Shown one piece after another: positions 63,181-64,000 of a stretch of 64,000 nt of DNA. Location: the NCBI GenBank assembly GCA_963580285.1, contig OY757020.1, forward strand, positions 103,295,497-103,359,496. The letters are read 5' to 3'. The notes below the pieces were generated by a model. It saw only the letters and a program-made list of their open reading frames with translations. It was not told the DNA's origin and ran no database searches. A program made the position numbers and the translations under genes. This DNA comes from Lucinisca nassula. Lineage: Eukaryota > Mollusca > Bivalvia > Lucinida > Lucinidae. The stretch's first letter is position 1. Each line of letters opens with the position of its first letter.

Positions 63181-63487
63181 GATACAAAGACTGATATAAA
63201 TCAAAATGGGGTCCAAATAATTAAAAACCTGTCTAGAAAATGAGTCTAAACCAATAATTTATTTCTGATTTCTCAGAATATTCACGCTGATCTCAAAGGA
63301 CCAAAAGTAAAATATAAACTGCACTATGGTTGATGTACGGGGTAAGTTATCTTTTTGTCTGACATGCTTTAAATTTAAAAGAGCACTACGACAACATACC
63401 CGTGAGACAAAGTGCATTTGTTTTCACATCTCCAAATGACAGTTTTCTGATGAAAGCTCGTGATATTTTTCTTATTTTTACTGCAAG
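63181..63487. other. No gene recognised
   Basis: AT-rich spacer between the Penelope leader and the palindrome. It may be further leader sequence or a separate insertion within the Polinton. Confidence 0.4.
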
Positions 63488-63605
63488 ATATAGGTTGCGG
63501 GTGCTCGTTAGAACCGCCTCAAGTTAGAACCGCCTCAAGTTAGAACCGCCTCATTGAGGTGGTTCTAACAATGAGGCGGTTCTAACGAGTACCCGCAACC
63601 TATAT
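63488..63605. repeat. 118 bp palindrome with TTAGAACCGCCTCA motifs
   Basis: Arms starting ATATAGGTTGCGGGT and ending ACCCGCAACCTATAT pair for about 35 bases. Inside, TTAGAACCGCCTCA occurs three times forwards and about twice reversed. It looks like a small palindromic transposable element or a pair of terminal repeats with no interior. Confidence 0.75.
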
Positions 63606-63943
63606 ATTTGAGCAGAAATAAGGAAAATTATGTATACCCCCCCCGTAAACCTCAGTTTTCTCTGTATGAAGTTGGGGTATAGGGGGTCTTCATTGCACGG
63701 ACTTGTTCACGCGATGATTGGGTTAAAATTGTAAGCTCTTACGTTTTCTTTATTGCTCCAAAATTTCAAGTATAATGGACATTTATAAAATTAAATAATG
63801 AAAATTTATAAAATTAAATAATCAACATATCATGAGACAAATAATAAATAGTTTGTATCTCATTTTCCATAACTTTAATGTTTTGTGATAAATGTAGTTT
63901 TACTTACCCTTTTTAATCCATTCCCTTGTTCTATTTTCAGGAA
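63606..63943. other. No gene recognised
   Basis: Contains a C-run (63640-63647) and TATAAAATTAAATAAT repeated at about 63784-63823. It ends in a pyrimidine-rich stretch and TTTTCAG, which resembles a 3' splice site, just before polymerase coding sequence resumes. Confidence 0.4.
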
Positions 63944-64000
63944 AAACCATGGAGAATCTTAGAAAACACAGATCAGTTGAGCTTTGTCATACTGAGAAGC
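63944..64000 (+). pseudogene. polB: Polinton 2 polymerase, third part, running off the window
   Basis: Reads GKTMENLRKHRSVELCHTEK, the segment that follows motif A by about 200 residues in these polymerases. Relative to the end of the previous part at 61183, roughly 15-20 codons are not seen, so they were deleted or moved. The match is short but specific. Confidence 0.7.

Larger units (their letters stand above)
41843..64000 (+). mobile_element. Polinton element 2, decayed and multiply interrupted
   Basis: Plus-strand gene remnants in order: small protein, BIR protein, Cys/His protein, integrase, minor capsid, basic protein, major capsid, protease, ATPase, basic protein, small protein, zinc-finger/polymerase. 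Most carry frameshifts or stops. The polymerase runs off the right edge, so the element extends beyond the window. It contains four separate younger insertions: a Penelope end at 42660-43010, a nested Penelope pair at 52015-54858, LINE C at 54873-60683 and a Penelope copy from 61184. Gene order differs from Polinton 1 and sequences are distant, so it is not a duplicate of that element. Confidence 0.85.

Overview
The window is eukaryotic, intron-bearing, AT-rich DNA crowded with nested mobile elements. I think the host is a marine invertebrate, most likely a bivalve mollusc. The clues are tandem arrays of about 160 bp units, long repeats rich in GACCTTGACCTT, an abundant Penelope-like family that carries a hammerhead ribozyme, Polinton/Maverick (adintovirus-like) elements, and a LINE with three zinc knuckles and an RNase H domain. 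Species assignment needs a database search. Host coding sequence is limited to three exon-like pieces, at 1-141 (minus), 22064-22278 (minus) and 37466-37762 (minus).

Region by region. From about 850 to 13410 lies Polinton 1. It carries protein-primed family B DNA polymerase, packaging ATPase, two related small basic proteins, a conserved 258-residue protein, DDE integrase with chromodomain, a two-helix membrane protein, penton-like minor capsid protein, basic virion-type protein, double-jelly-roll major capsid protein, a Cys/His protein and adenain-type protease. All are on the plus strand, and only the polymerase is visibly broken. From 13.5 to 15.6 kb there are short tandem and palindromic repeats sharing TATAGCGTC, a 3'-truncated mariner, and a tRNA-derived SINE with its target duplication. 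From 16.9 to 26.4 kb three large tandem arrays surround a Penelope fragment with a hammerhead and a first exon with a convincing promoter. From 26.4 to 37.2 kb an old LINE copy (A) is split by an intact young copy (B). From 37.2 to 41.25 kb there is an OB-fold-like exon and more LINE and Penelope fragments. From 41.8 kb to the right edge lies Polinton 2, a decayed relative with a different gene order and an additional BIR (IAP-repeat) gene. Its polymerase gene is split by a Penelope copy (52.0-54.9 kb, itself split by a second Penelope copy), by an intact LINE C (54873-60683) and by a third Penelope copy (61.2-63.2 kb).

How the genes work together. The two Polintons encode a virus-like replication and packaging set: polymerase; integrase for chromosomal insertion; ATPase, protease, major and minor capsid proteins for particle assembly. 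The LINE encodes a nucleic-acid-binding ORF1 protein and an endonuclease/reverse transcriptase/RNase H for target-primed insertion. The Penelope elements encode a reverse transcriptase and a self-cleaving RNA. Target-site duplications and shared breakpoints allow the order of insertion to be read directly. Terminal inverted repeats of the Polintons were not found by eye.
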